Source of the DNA: Corynebacterium lemuris
GTDB lineage: Bacteria > Actinomycetota > Actinomycetes > Mycobacteriales > Mycobacteriaceae
Reading direction: 5' to 3'
Assembly (NCBI RefSeq): GCF_024919295.1
Contig: NZ_JANWTC010000006.1
Coordinates: forward strand, 1-64,000
DNA length: 64,000 nt
The position numbers and the translations under genes are program-made. The notes under the pieces are model-generated. The model was not told where the DNA came from and did not search any database. It saw only the letters and a list, made by a program, of their open reading frames with translations. Within the stretch, counting starts at the first letter, position 1; every line of letters starts with the position of its first letter. Positions 10,956 to 18,081 of the stretch are shown here, in pieces.

Positions 10956-11729
10956 TTAGAGGCCGAGGGCCTTGGCCTTCGCGGCCGTGAATTCGTCATC
11001 GGTGAGGACGCCGGCGGCGTGCAGCTCGGCGAGCTTCGCCAGCTGGTCCAGGCCGCTCGGCTCGGTGTCTGCTGCCGGGGCTGCCTCGGCGGTGGGGTTG
11101 TCGAGCGCATGTCGCACAGCTGACACGAACGCATCGACCTCGTCACCAACGACCTTCTCGACCTTGATCTCCTCGTTCGACGTGGTGATCTCGATCGCTC
11201 CGAACACCATCCCCTTCGAAGCGGTGATCGATGAGATCTTGTCGAGAGCGATAGTTCGGCTGCCAGAGCTGAACCCGAAGGTGCCCTTCTCGAGAAGCAT
11301 GATGCGCTTCTGGGTGGCGACGACGATGCATGTTTTCTTCAGCTCAAGGCCCTGCGTTGCGGCCACGACCCGCTCGTCGGCGTGGAGGACAGTGAGGACT
11401 TGGTCTCTGATGCTCCGGTTTTTCACGCTTGTGGTGTTGAGCTTCTCGATGGCTGCGCTCCACCCCTGGTCGTCGAGGAGATGGTCGATCTCGTTGATGA
11501 TCTTGACGGCGCGGCCATCGGCCTCGGCGTTGTTGCCCATTGCCTCGAGGACGGTGCCCTTCACAGTGAAGGTGGTCGTTTGCGTCTGCCAGAGGACTTT
11601 CGTTTCAACGGTCACGGTAGAACCGGAACGGGTCACGGTGGCTTTACGGAATTTCGCTTTCGCGGCCCCTTCGACCGCTGTGAGGATGTCGTCGACAGGC
11701 GCGTCAGCGCGCCGGGTGAAGGTGGTCAT
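10956..11729 (-). CDS. PH-domain protein with C-terminal SHOCT motif
   Basis: The 257-residue product has a middle domain (TCIVVATQKRIMLLEKGTFG...IALDKISSI) typical of bacterial PH/YokE-like domains. Its C-terminal helix pair LDQLAKLAELHAAGVLTDDEFTAAKAKALG is a textbook SHOCT motif, described here in three pieces: LDQLAKLAELHAAG, VLTDDEF, TAAKAKALG. SHOCT proteins are often found on phages and other mobile elements, with oligomerisation as the assumed role. The ATG at 11729 has AAAGGA upstream and overlaps the ImmA-like gene by four bases. It belongs to the lysogeny operon. Confidence 0.8.
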   Translation of the reverse strand: MTTFTRRADAPVDDILTAVEGAAKAKFRKATVTRSGSTVTVETKVLWQTQTTTFTVKGTVLEAMGNNAEADGRAVKIINEIDHLLDDQGWSAAIEKLNTTSVKNRSIRDQVLTVLHADERVVAATQGLELKKTCIVVATQKRIMLLEKGTFGFSSGSRTIALDKISSITASKGMVFGAIEITTSNEEIKVEKVVGDEVDAFVSAVRHALDNPTAEAAPAADTEPSGLDQLAKLAELHAAGVLTDDEFTAAKAKALGL

Positions 11730-12103
11730 GGGGATTGTGTCCTTTCGTGGAGGTCTTGCCACACCTCGACGAGATGGGGAGTGACTTCTAGCTCGTGGGC
11801 GATGGCTCCTACAGAGTGATGCAGGGCTTCTGCTGCCGCGTAGTCCTCAGGGGTGATGAGGATGCGCGCAGCGAATTCGTCTGCGCGGCGCTCGATCCGG
11901 GGGTCTCCCGGTATTTGGTCGCCGTGGTAAGCATGCCCCAGCTCGTGCGCGAGGGCACACCGTCGGGTGTAGGGGTCGAGGTCGTAGCGCAACAGAATGA
12001 TCCGCCTGTGGTGCAGGTAGACGGCGTTGACGTCGGGCCGCAGTCTCGGGGTGTCCATGATGGTCACCCCGAGGGTTGCGGCGAGGTTTTCGAGGGCAAG
12101 CAC
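11726..12103 (-). CDS. ImmA/IrrE-family metallopeptidase
   Basis: The 125-residue protein carries the zinc motif HELGH in ALAHELGHAYHGD (residues about 53-57) and a downstream ERRADEFAARIL helix with the usual third-ligand glutamate. In ICEBs1 and several phages ImmA proteases cleave the neighbouring repressor to start induction. Here it lies between the repressor and the PH-SHOCT gene, so it is the obvious candidate for lifting lysogeny. Start is GTG 12103 with AGGAGG close upstream. Confidence 0.88.
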   Translation of the reverse strand: MLALENLAATLGVTIMDTPRLRPDVNAVYLHHRRIILLRYDLDPYTRRCALAHELGHAYHGDQIPGDPRIERRADEFAARILITPEDYAAAEALHHSVGAIAHELEVTPHLVEVWQDLHERTQSP

Positions 12104-12111
12104 CCCTCCTC

Positions 12112-12579
12112 CTAGGGGGCGTCGGGTTCCGTGAGTTCGTCGGTGCGCTCCTGGGCTACGGCTAGGCCGTCATTGGCTTCTTGAAGGGCTGCTTCGACAT
12201 CGTCGTCGGAAGGGACGGCGTGCAGGGTGGGGTTTGCCGAGCGATCGACGACGTCGTCGAAGGTTCCTTCCCAGTGGGCTGGTTCATTGTCGATGCGGTG
12301 CGCGAGCTCCCGGACGAGTTCCTGGTCAGAGGCAAAGCGGAGTGCATCGCCGAGAGAGGTTCCGTCGACCTCGGCCATGGTGATGAATCCGGTGGAGACG
12401 AGCGCAGTGACGGGGGAGTGGTGGTAGGCGCGGGCGATGGCGATGACGAACTCGGCGGTGAGTTCGCCTTTGGACAGCTGTCGGTTGAGGGTGGCCGGGG
12501 GGATGTCTGCGAGTTCGGCGGCTGCGCGTCCGGAGGAGTTCCCGGTGGTTTCGATGAACCATTGTTTGTGGTTGCTCAT
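12112..12579 (-). CDS. probable phage immunity repressor (HTH)
   Basis: The protein has 155 residues and an N-terminal helix-turn-helix (SSGRAAAELADIPPATLNRQL, roughly residues 15-45), then an acidic C-terminal half. Position, divergence from a Cro-like gene and linkage to an ImmA-like protease all point to the lysogenic repressor. The ATG at 12579 has no Shine-Dalgarno site but follows a CATAAT -10 box by seven bases, so the message is probably leaderless, as lambda cI is from PRM. The C-terminal half matches no domain I recognise. Confidence 0.78.
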   Translation of the reverse strand: MSNHKQWFIETTGNSSGRAAAELADIPPATLNRQLSKGELTAEFVIAIARAYHHSPVTALVSTGFITMAEVDGTSLGDALRFASDQELVRELAHRIDNEPAHWEGTFDDVVDRSANPTLHAVPSDDDVEAALQEANDGLAVAQERTDELTEPDAP

Positions 12580-12741
12580 GTGAACCATTATGCGCCATAC
12601 GTGCTCGTGGCGCAAATTGGTTCAGCCGCCATGAGCTGCGAAAAGGTGGGTGGTGTTCAGTAAAGGTTGACAACTTTTGTTCAGTGGCGCATACTGAGTT
12701 GGCAGCCAACAATGAGCCACTAAGTGAAAGCGAGGTGCAAC
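12580..12741. promoter_or_regulatory. lysogeny/lytic switch: divergent promoters and three operators
   Basis: The sequence TGGCGCA appears three times: minus strand 12588-12597 (TGGCGCATAA), plus strand 12608-12617 (TGGCGCAAAT) and plus strand 12685-12694 (TGGCGCATAC). The rightward promoter is TTGACA (12667-12672), 17 bp, CATACT (12690-12695). The leftward one is TTGCGC (12615-12610), 17 bp, CATAAT (12592-12587). Each operator overlaps a promoter element: the first the leftward -10, the second the leftward -35, the third the rightward -10. Confidence 0.72.
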
Positions 12742-12966
12742 ATGAGTGGTCACTACGGACTCCGCCCCGAAGTTATTGACCGGGCCCGCGAGCGTCTGGG
12801 TGTCACTTCCGACGAGAAGCTGGCCGCAAAGCTCAAGGTCACGGCAGGAACGATCTCCCGGATCCGCCGCGGAGAAAGCCCGAGCTTCGCCACCGCAATC
12901 CGACTCCTCGAAGCGGCAGGCGCGCCGGTCAGCGGGATCATCCACTACGAGCAGCCAGCCGCCTAA
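12742..12966 (+). CDS. Cro-like HTH regulator
   Basis: The 74-residue protein consists almost wholly of an XRE-type helix-turn-helix (DEKLAAKLKVTAGTISRIRRG). It is the first gene of the rightward operon, opposite the repressor, which is the Cro position. The ATG at 12742 follows GAGG at a good distance; the frame from 12724 lacks this support. It probably binds the same TGGCGCA operators. Confidence 0.8.
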   Translation: MSGHYGLRPEVIDRARERLGVTSDEKLAAKLKVTAGTISRIRRGESPSFATAIRLLEAAGAPVSGIIHYEQPAA

Positions 12967-13004
12967 ACCCTTCACCCCCTCACCTCACACGAAGGATTTC
13001 CCTC

Positions 13005-13241
13005 ATGAAGATCGCCGACATTCGTTTCGTTGAAACGAAGAATTACCTCGACAGCGACATGGACGTCTACGAGGTCGTGCATAACCGACGGAGCTACCGG
13101 GTGAACCACCACCGCAGCCACTCCGGCGAGCAGTGGATGGAGAAGCTGAACCACCCGTCTGGCCGGCCAGTCCGACGCGGCTCCCAGGTCTCCCAGGCGC
13201 TGATCGCCAAGGTGAAAAAGTTCAGGGAAACCCGTGATTGA
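13005..13241 (+). CDS. small basic phage protein, unknown
   Basis: The 78-residue product is rich in His, Arg and Lys (VNHHRSHSGEQWMEKLNHPSG). It begins at ATG 13005 behind GAAGGA. I recognise no domain. Its place right after the Cro-like gene suggests an immediate-early role. Confidence 0.6.
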   Translation: MKIADIRFVETKNYLDSDMDVYEVVHNRRSYRVNHHRSHSGEQWMEKLNHPSGRPVRRGSQVSQALIAKVKKFRETRD

Positions 13242-13350
13242 CCTAGATCGGCGACACCTTCCCACCCATCCATCCCCTCGAGGCCATCACGCCTCAACCC
13301 TCCCCGGTGTTCGATCAGCTGGGGTGTCACACGCACAAGGAGTTTTTGTC

Positions 13351-13602
13351 GTGCAGATCCATGAGATCTATTCGGCCATTTCCGCCTGGTGTTCAGAGCA
13401 CGGTGTACCGCTGTCTCTGAAGAAGCGGAAGATCATGGCATCGACCATCCAGTCTCGCGTTGAGGCTGAGCATCGTCGCCTTCATGAAGTGTGGGCCGCC
13501 ACCCCGGACTCGTACACGGTGCTCACGCACTCTGATCCGACTGGTGAGCAGGCTGTACGCAACGTTCTGTCGGATCTCGTGACCGTGTGGCACCCCAGCT
13601 GA
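13351..13602 (+). CDS. small early phage protein, unknown
   Basis: The 83-residue protein starts at GTG 13351, eight bases after AAGGAG (13338-13343). The open frame back to 13234 is not supported, since it would overlap the preceding gene and has no ribosome site. It is predicted helical (MQIHEIYSAISAWCSEHGV). No family is recognised. Confidence 0.58.
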   Translation: MQIHEIYSAISAWCSEHGVPLSLKKRKIMASTIQSRVEAEHRRLHEVWAATPDSYTVLTHSDPTGEQAVRNVLSDLVTVWHPS

Positions 13603-13631
13603 TGGACGTCTTCAATCCTGAAAGGAAAACC

Positions 13632-13742
13632 ATGGCCATGCACTTCGACGGCACCACGTGTCCGTACCCCAGCATCCATGAAGCATGCGACAGCCCAGCG
13701 TGCTGCACCTTGCTCGACACCATCCCCGATTACGAGGACTGA
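13632..13742 (+). CDS. 36-residue cysteine-rich peptide
   Basis: The frame reads MAMHFDGTTCPYPSIHEACD and then SPACCTLLDTIPDYED. It has GAAAGGA at a good distance before ATG 13632 and an intact stop. Four cysteines in a C-X8-C-X4-CC pattern suggest a metal site or disulfides. It is very short, so the call rests on the ribosome site and tight fit between neighbours. Confidence 0.45.
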   Translation: MAMHFDGTTCPYPSIHEACDSPACCTLLDTIPDYED

Positions 13743-13848
13743 CCCTCAGCGGCGCCCCGCTCCATGCGGACACTCGACGTCAAGGTCGAGACGGGGCACT
13801 GCGCACCGATCCGAGTGCGCTCATCCCAACCTGAAAGGTTCATCCACC

Positions 13849-14082
13849 ATGCTGGATTCCATCCACGACTTCGTCACCGCTACTTCCTCCAACACCGAGA
13901 TCTTCGGCGACGGCGTCTGGGCCTTCATCAAGAACATCCTCGGCGCCTTCGGTGACCTGGTCCTGGGTTCCTCCGCCCCGGATGTCACCCCGGAGCCCGA
14001 GCCGACCACCACCATCCCGGCGACCCCGCTGGAGCCGGCCACCCCGATCGTCCCGGAGCCGGAGGTTGACCCGGAGGTCTAG
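13849..14082 (+). CDS. small amphipathic protein with Pro/Glu tail (porin-like?)
   Basis: The 77-residue product has no signal peptide. Residues 1-43 form an amphipathic, Gly/Phe/Asp-rich helix (AFIKNILGAFGDLVLGSS), and the rest is a Pro/Thr/Glu repeat tail. The first half resembles in size and style the short alpha-helical corynebacterial outer-membrane porins (PorA/PorH), which also lack a signal peptide. That likeness is my impression, not a match. ATG 13849 follows AAAGG. Confidence 0.6.
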   Translation: MLDSIHDFVTATSSNTEIFGDGVWAFIKNILGAFGDLVLGSSAPDVTPEPEPTTTIPATPLEPATPIVPEPEVDPEV

Positions 14083-14088
14083 CAAGAC

Positions 14089-14149
14089 GGCCCGAGCAGG
14101 TGCGTCCCCGCCGCCAGTCGGGGATCGAGGTTCGACACCTCGTCGGGCA
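14089..14149 (+). ncRNA. tRNA-like element lacking a D arm
   Basis: GCCCGA (14090-14095) pairs with TCGGGC (14143-14148) as an acceptor-like stem. The last 5-bp stem CGAGG/CCTCG encloses TTCGACA, a canonical T loop. A middle stem TCCCCG/TCGGGGA encloses CCGCCAG, which would present GCC but has C instead of U before it. Only about nine bases replace the D arm. At 61 nt it is too short for a normal tRNA; it may be a decayed tRNA or a tRNA mimic. Confidence 0.4.
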
Positions 14150-14294
14150 CTCAGGGGTGTGTGGTTCACACCGAGGTCATGAGAGTCGGTGAAGCTCTCC
14201 CCACGACCGGCACCCTTCGCCGATGAGGGTTGTAGCGCGTCGCATCGACGTCGCACGCTGCCCCACACCCCTACCAAACCACCCGAACAGAAAC

Positions 14295-14327
14295 AGCCCC
14301 GACGCGAGTACCAGTCGCGCCGGGGCT
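14295..14327 (+). terminator. hairpin before the ParB-like gene
   Basis: AGCCCCG (14295-14301) pairs with CGGGGCT (14321-14327), with an inner CGCGA/TCGCG stem. The tail is TAGTCATGG rather than a T-tract, so it may attenuate or protect RNA instead of ending it. From 14083 to 14347 this and the tRNA-like element are the only structures I see. Confidence 0.5.
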
Positions 14328-14347
14328 TAGTCATGGAAGGAGTCCAT

Positions 14348-15286
14348 TTGACCACGCCATCAATCGTAGGTAACCACCCCTACGCAGACGAGTTCCCGAT
14401 GGCCTCGGAAGAGGAACTCGCCGAACTCACCGAGTCCATCGGCACCGTCGGCCTGATTCACCCGATCGTTCTCACCCCGGACGGCCTGGTCCTCGACGGT
14501 CGGAACCGCCTCGAGGCATGCCGCCGCGCCGGGGTCGACCCGATCTTCGAGACCCGCGAGGGTGACGATGACGATTTCAAGGAGTTCGTCATCGGGGTGA
14601 ACACGACAGGTCGCCGTGAGTCGATGACGGTGCAGATCGCGGCAGCGTCGGTCGCGTTAATTCTCGGGTATGAGAAGCGCATCAATGGACAATGGAAACG
14701 GAATTCTGTGCCAGTTAATACGGAATCCCGTACTAACACTTGGAAGGACGCAATTAGGCAAGCCGGAACAGTCCTTGATGCTTTGGGCCCGCCTCACCTC
14801 CGAGCCGTCCGCGATGGGGAAACCACTCTCAACGCTGTCTACGAGGAAGCGCGCCGGGAGAAGGAGCGTATCGAGAACGCGGAGCGTCTCAAGGTGGAGC
14901 AGGCCCGGCAGGAGGAAGATCGCGAGCAGTACGCGACCGAGTACTTCGATCAGCATGCAGCTGCTGCTGAGTGGCTGTCCTCGAAGCCAGACGGGGTGTT
15001 CGAGACGAGGCGCGCCGCGTTCGCTGCTTACCAGGAATACAACCGTGAAGCGCGTGCGGCGGAGGAAGTCCGCCGGCAGGAAGAGGAACGCCGCCAGCAG
15101 GAACACCGCGACGCCATCCAGCGCGACGCGAACCGCCTCAAGGGTTTCCTCGTCGGTTACGGCCAGGCCTGGGGCATGCGCGACCACCCCCACCGGGGCG
15201 AGGTCCTGGACCTTCTCGACCCCGCCGAGCGGAAACGATTCATCACCATCGAAGGAGAAATCACGTGGCCCGAAATAAAGAACTGA
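14348..15286 (+). CDS. ParB/Srx-like domain phage protein
   Basis: The 312-residue product begins with a ParB N-terminal-like domain: SEEELAELTESIGTVGLIHP, then LVLDGRNRLEACRRAG (about residues 15-60), the nucleotide-binding/nuclease fold of ParB and sulfiredoxin. A long Glu/Arg-rich coiled coil follows (about 170-260). Many actinophages carry such genes early, as DNA-binding proteins or nucleases. I choose TTG 14348, six bases after GGAAGGAG; the upstream ATG 14333 has no ribosome site. Confidence 0.75.
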   Translation: MTTPSIVGNHPYADEFPMASEEELAELTESIGTVGLIHPIVLTPDGLVLDGRNRLEACRRAGVDPIFETREGDDDDFKEFVIGVNTTGRRESMTVQIAAASVALILGYEKRINGQWKRNSVPVNTESRTNTWKDAIRQAGTVLDALGPPHLRAVRDGETTLNAVYEEARREKERIENAERLKVEQARQEEDREQYATEYFDQHAAAAEWLSSKPDGVFETRRAAFAAYQEYNREARAAEEVRRQEEERRQQEHRDAIQRDANRLKGFLVGYGQAWGMRDHPHRGEVLDLLDPAERKRFITIEGEITWPEIKN

Positions 15287-15837
15287 TGACCAACGACTTC
15301 CTTGAGCACGTCGACGATCAACTTGACCGGCACCGAGCCAAGATCCAGCGCTACTCACCCGGCGCCCCGTGGCTGAATGATGTAGTCGACGACATCGACT
15401 CCAGTCACATCTCGGACGACGAACTGCGCCGCTTGTACGTCTCCGAAATCGTCCGCCGACGTGAGGGCGAGGCCACCCGCGGTGTCACGAACATGGCCCG
15501 GAAAATGGCCAAGACAGGACAGATGCCGATCGACTGGTTCGAGTACGCCGACCGCCCCATCGCCTACACCGTCGAAGTCCCCGACGAGGAAGGCAAGATG
15601 CGGAAGCAGGAAATCCGCGTCACCCTCCGCGCAGCCACCGGCGAGGACTTCCTCGCCTGGGCCCGATGGCGAGAGAAGAAGGCCAACGAAACCCGCGACG
15701 TCGAGATGCAAACTGTCAACGTCTTCCGCGGATGGGCCCACGAGATGGAACTCGGAGGCTTCCGGTACTTCCCCGACTACGCCACGGCCATCACCCAGGC
15801 CGACGAGGACCACCCGGCCGTCGTCCACGTGCACTGA
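15265..15837 (+). CDS. conserved-type phage protein, unknown
   Basis: The 190-residue product overlaps the ParB-like gene by 22 bases and starts at GTG 15265 behind GAAGGAG. It is mostly charged and helical with a beta-rich centre (AYTVEVPDEEGKMRKQEIRV). No domain is recognised. A perfect 13-bp hairpin follows, so it ends the first early transcript segment. Confidence 0.65.
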   Translation: MARNKELMTNDFLEHVDDQLDRHRAKIQRYSPGAPWLNDVVDDIDSSHISDDELRRLYVSEIVRRREGEATRGVTNMARKMAKTGQMPIDWFEYADRPIAYTVEVPDEEGKMRKQEIRVTLRAATGEDFLAWARWREKKANETRDVEMQTVNVFRGWAHEMELGGFRYFPDYATAITQADEDHPAVVHVH

Positions 15838-15871
15838 GCGCGCCGGGCTTTGGCCCATCAACAAAGAATTT

Positions 15872-15903
15872 AGGCCCGTACCTGCTGGAACAGGTACGGG
15901 CCT
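15872..15903 (+). terminator. perfect 13-bp hairpin
   Basis: AGGCCCGTACCTG pairs perfectly with CAGGTACGGGCCT around a six-base loop, and TCGTCAT follows. It separates the ParB-like pair from the next early operon. Confidence 0.72.
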
Positions 15904-15928
15904 TCGTCATCCCCGAAAGGAATCAACA

Positions 15929-16120
15929 ATGACGACCCTACCCGAACCCAAGACGTACTCAGTACCCGAAGTGGCCGCCCTACTCGGCTACTCAAAATCC
16001 ACCTTGTACCAGCACATCCGCGAGGGAAAAGCCAGCGACCTACGGCCAATCCGCACCGGCAACGTCACGAAATTCTCCAAAGCCCACATCGACCGACTGC
16101 TTGAAGAAGGTGCAGCATGA
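15929..16120 (+). CDS. HTH_17 / excisionase-type DNA-binding protein
   Basis: The 63-residue protein has the MerR-like excisionase pattern SVPEVAALLGYSKSTLYQHI, then RTGNVTKFSKAHIDRLLEEG. Such proteins act as recombination directionality factors or small regulators. It sits in an early operon distant from the integrase, so either role is possible. RBS GAAAGGA precedes ATG 15929. Confidence 0.8.
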   Translation: MTTLPEPKTYSVPEVAALLGYSKSTLYQHIREGKASDLRPIRTGNVTKFSKAHIDRLLEEGAA

Positions 16121-16281
16121 CTGAGCTTGAGCTCATCGCCCGGGCCGTCGACGTACTGACCAACCCGGAATCTCCGGAAGGCGTGGGCACCACGATCCAC
16201 TACCTGCTCGGTGCGCTGCTCGGCCTGACCATGCCCCTCACCGAGATCTTCGCCCTCCTACGTGAAGGGGGCTGGCTGTGA
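16117..16281 (+). CDS. small phage protein with a hydrophobic helix
   Basis: The 54-residue product overlaps the excisionase-like gene by ATGA. Residues 30-47 (YLLGALLGLTMPLTEIFALL) could be a membrane or buried helix. No family is recognised. Confidence 0.6.
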   Translation: MTELELIARAVDVLTNPESPEGVGTTIHYLLGALLGLTMPLTEIFALLREGGWL

Positions 16282-16505
16282 CCCACGGACACCCCGCCCA
16301 GTACGACGCCGACATCACCCGGCTGGGCTATCCCTACACCCGCTCAGCCACGGCACTGCCGAAGGACACCCGGAAGATCGCCGTCATCACCCTCGAGAAG
16401 GAAATGCTCGAGTGGCGGGCGAAATACGGCGATCACTTCCCCGACATCCAAGAAACCCTCCTCAAACTCGAGGACCAGATCAACCAAGAAAGAGACCTGC
16501 TGTGA
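16278..16505 (+). CDS. small phage protein, unknown
   Basis: The 75-residue product starts at a GTG that shares GTGA with the preceding stop. It ends in an acidic coiled-coil-like helix (DIQETLLKLEDQINQERDL). Nothing else can be said. Confidence 0.6.
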   Translation: MTHGHPAQYDADITRLGYPYTRSATALPKDTRKIAVITLEKEMLEWRAKYGDHFPDIQETLLKLEDQINQERDLL

Positions 16506-16720
16506 CAGACCAAGAACGCCACGTCCACGCCCAGGTGACGCATGCCGGCACTCACTCCCGCGACGCCATGCTCCGGGTTGCCGCGGGCAAGAAGGTGAAC
16601 AAGCAGACCATCGCGTCGCTGGAGAACCGCGGGTGGATCACCCACGACGACTACACGTCGATCCAACTGACAGAAGACGGTGTAGTTGCCCTCCGGATCA
16701 TCCAGGAGGAGTACCGATGA
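16502..16720 (+). CDS. small winged-helix-like protein
   Basis: The 72-residue product starts at GTG 16502 in a GTGA overlap. The sequence KQTIASLENRGWITHDDYTS followed by IQLTEDGVVALRI resembles the recognition helix and wing of MarR/PadR-type winged helices. It is probably a small DNA-binding protein. Confidence 0.6.
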   Translation: MTDQERHVHAQVTHAGTHSRDAMLRVAAGKKVNKQTIASLENRGWITHDDYTSIQLTEDGVVALRIIQEEYR

Positions 16721-17232
16721 CCGCGGCCGTGGTTCCGGATGCCCAGTGGGTGAGTGTCGCCGACGCTGCGGTGTCCGCCGGATTGAGCGAGACGACGATC
16801 CACCGCATGTGTGAAGACGACGAACTGCGCTGGCGCTGGGGTTCGCTCAACAATCAGCGGGCCCGGCTGGTGGACCTCGCGACGTTGAAGGCCAGGCCCC
16901 AGGTGTCGCCGGCCAGTGACGTCGAGTGGATCACCGCCGCCGAGGCCGCCGCCCGCCTGGGGGTGACCGCGATGACGATCCACCGGCACGCCATGCGCCA
17001 CGAAATGCGCTGGGCGTGGGGTGTGATCAACGGCCGCCGAGCGCGGCTTATCGACGCCTCCACCCTGGGCGGGGACTACCGGCCCCGGCATCTTGCCGCG
17101 GTCGTCGAGGAGTACGACTTCTTCCGTTCATACGGCAAGTCACACCAGGCGTGCATCGTCCGGCTCGCCGAGTCATTTAAAGTCCAGCCGCGCACGATTG
17201 AGCGCTGGCTGGTGGAAAGGAAAACTGCATGA
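16717..17232 (+). CDS. tandem-repeat HTH protein
   Basis: The 171-residue protein contains two diverged copies of one ~50-residue HTH unit: WVSVADAAVSAGLSETTIHR...RWRWGSLNNQRARLVDLATL and WITAAEAAARLGVTAMTIHR...RWAWGVINGRRARLIDASTL (each shown in part). A third HTH closes the protein (HQACIVRLAESFKVQPRTIE). Internal duplication implies binding of a repeated or palindromic site as a monomer. ATGA overlap with the preceding gene. It is a candidate early transcription regulator. Confidence 0.75.
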   Translation: MTAAVVPDAQWVSVADAAVSAGLSETTIHRMCEDDELRWRWGSLNNQRARLVDLATLKARPQVSPASDVEWITAAEAAARLGVTAMTIHRHAMRHEMRWAWGVINGRRARLIDASTLGGDYRPRHLAAVVEEYDFFRSYGKSHQACIVRLAESFKVQPRTIERWLVERKTA

Positions 17233-17378
17233 CCCCAGATCAGAACAAGTTCCACGACCCCCGGCGCAGGAAATGGCTCGGGGGTCTTCTCATTGCTGTC
17301 CTCGGTCTCGGTACCGCCCTGTGGGTCATTCTCCTCGCTGGCCTCGGCGCCCTGGCGTGGAAGACGGTGATCGGATGA
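17229..17378 (+). CDS. 49-residue single-TM protein
   Basis: The peptide has a basic N terminus (DPRRRKW) and a long hydrophobic segment, residues about 16-43 (LGGLLIAVLGLGTALWVILL). It overlaps both neighbours by ATGA-type junctions. It is likely an inner-membrane peptide of unknown role. Confidence 0.6.
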   Translation: MTPDQNKFHDPRRRKWLGGLLIAVLGLGTALWVILLAGLGALAWKTVIG

Positions 17379-17665
17379 GCCTCGACATCATCATCGGCGT
17401 CGTCTGGGTCCCGATGATCCTCCTCGCTCTCTACGGGGTGTGGCACGTGGTCGTCGAGAACCGGGAACTGGCCGCCCGGCTCGATGGGCTCGACGAATCA
17501 TTCGGGAAGATGCTGGACATCATCGACGAGATGAATCACGTCCTCAGCTGCGCCCATAGCCGTTCCCACGTCGCCGTCGACGCTCTGCAGGCTCACCTCA
17601 ACGGTGAGGACGTCGAGATCCAGGTGCACAAGATGCCGCTGCGCACCACCGACCGTGAGGAGTGA
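17375..17665 (+). CDS. membrane-anchored coiled-coil protein
   Basis: The 96-residue product has an N-terminal TM segment (LDIIIGVVWVPMILLALYGV) followed by a cytoplasmic coiled coil (RELAARLDGLDESFGKMLDI). The size and layout resemble small phage membrane proteins next to replication genes. Function unknown. Confidence 0.6.
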   Translation: MSLDIIIGVVWVPMILLALYGVWHVVVENRELAARLDGLDESFGKMLDIIDEMNHVLSCAHSRSHVAVDALQAHLNGEDVEIQVHKMPLRTTDREE

Positions 17666-17670
17666 TGAGG

Positions 17671-18081
17671 GTGAGCAGTGAATCCGACTCATTCTTCAAC
17701 GGGAAGGTCATCCTCGGCGATGTGCCGCTGACCCCGGAAGAGATCGAGAAACGCATCCGGGAGGTTGTCGAACGGCTTGAGAAAGCCCCGCTGATCATCA
17801 AGAGGCGTCACGAGGCAGCGCGGGAAGCTGAGCGGAATTTGCGCAGCGAGTACGCCCGCGCCTTCTTCGAGCACCGCAGTAAGGGTATGAGCTTGAAGGA
17901 GTGCGAATTGCAGGCAAGGTTGGACACTGATCCAGCCCGGGAGGAGCGGGACATCGCGGAGGTCTCGCTGACCTATGCCCGCGACATCGCCCGCCAGCTT
18001 GAGCAGCATCTGCGGGCCCTGCAGACTCAGTCCGCGTCACTGCGGGCCGCGTTCCCGATGGCCGGCAGGGGGTTTTCGTGA
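17671..18081 (+). CDS. coiled-coil phage protein
   Basis: The product of 136 residues is almost entirely charged helix (TPEEIEKRIREVVERLEKAP; later SLTYARDIARQLEQHLRALQ). I choose GTG 17671, eight bases after GAGGAG; GTG 17662 or ATG 17665 are closer to that site and less likely. No domain is recognised. Similar helical proteins lie before replication genes in actinophages. Confidence 0.6.
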   Translation: MSSESDSFFNGKVILGDVPLTPEEIEKRIREVVERLEKAPLIIKRRHEAAREAERNLRSEYARAFFEHRSKGMSLKECELQARLDTDPAREERDIAEVSLTYARDIARQLEQHLRALQTQSASLRAAFPMAGRGFS

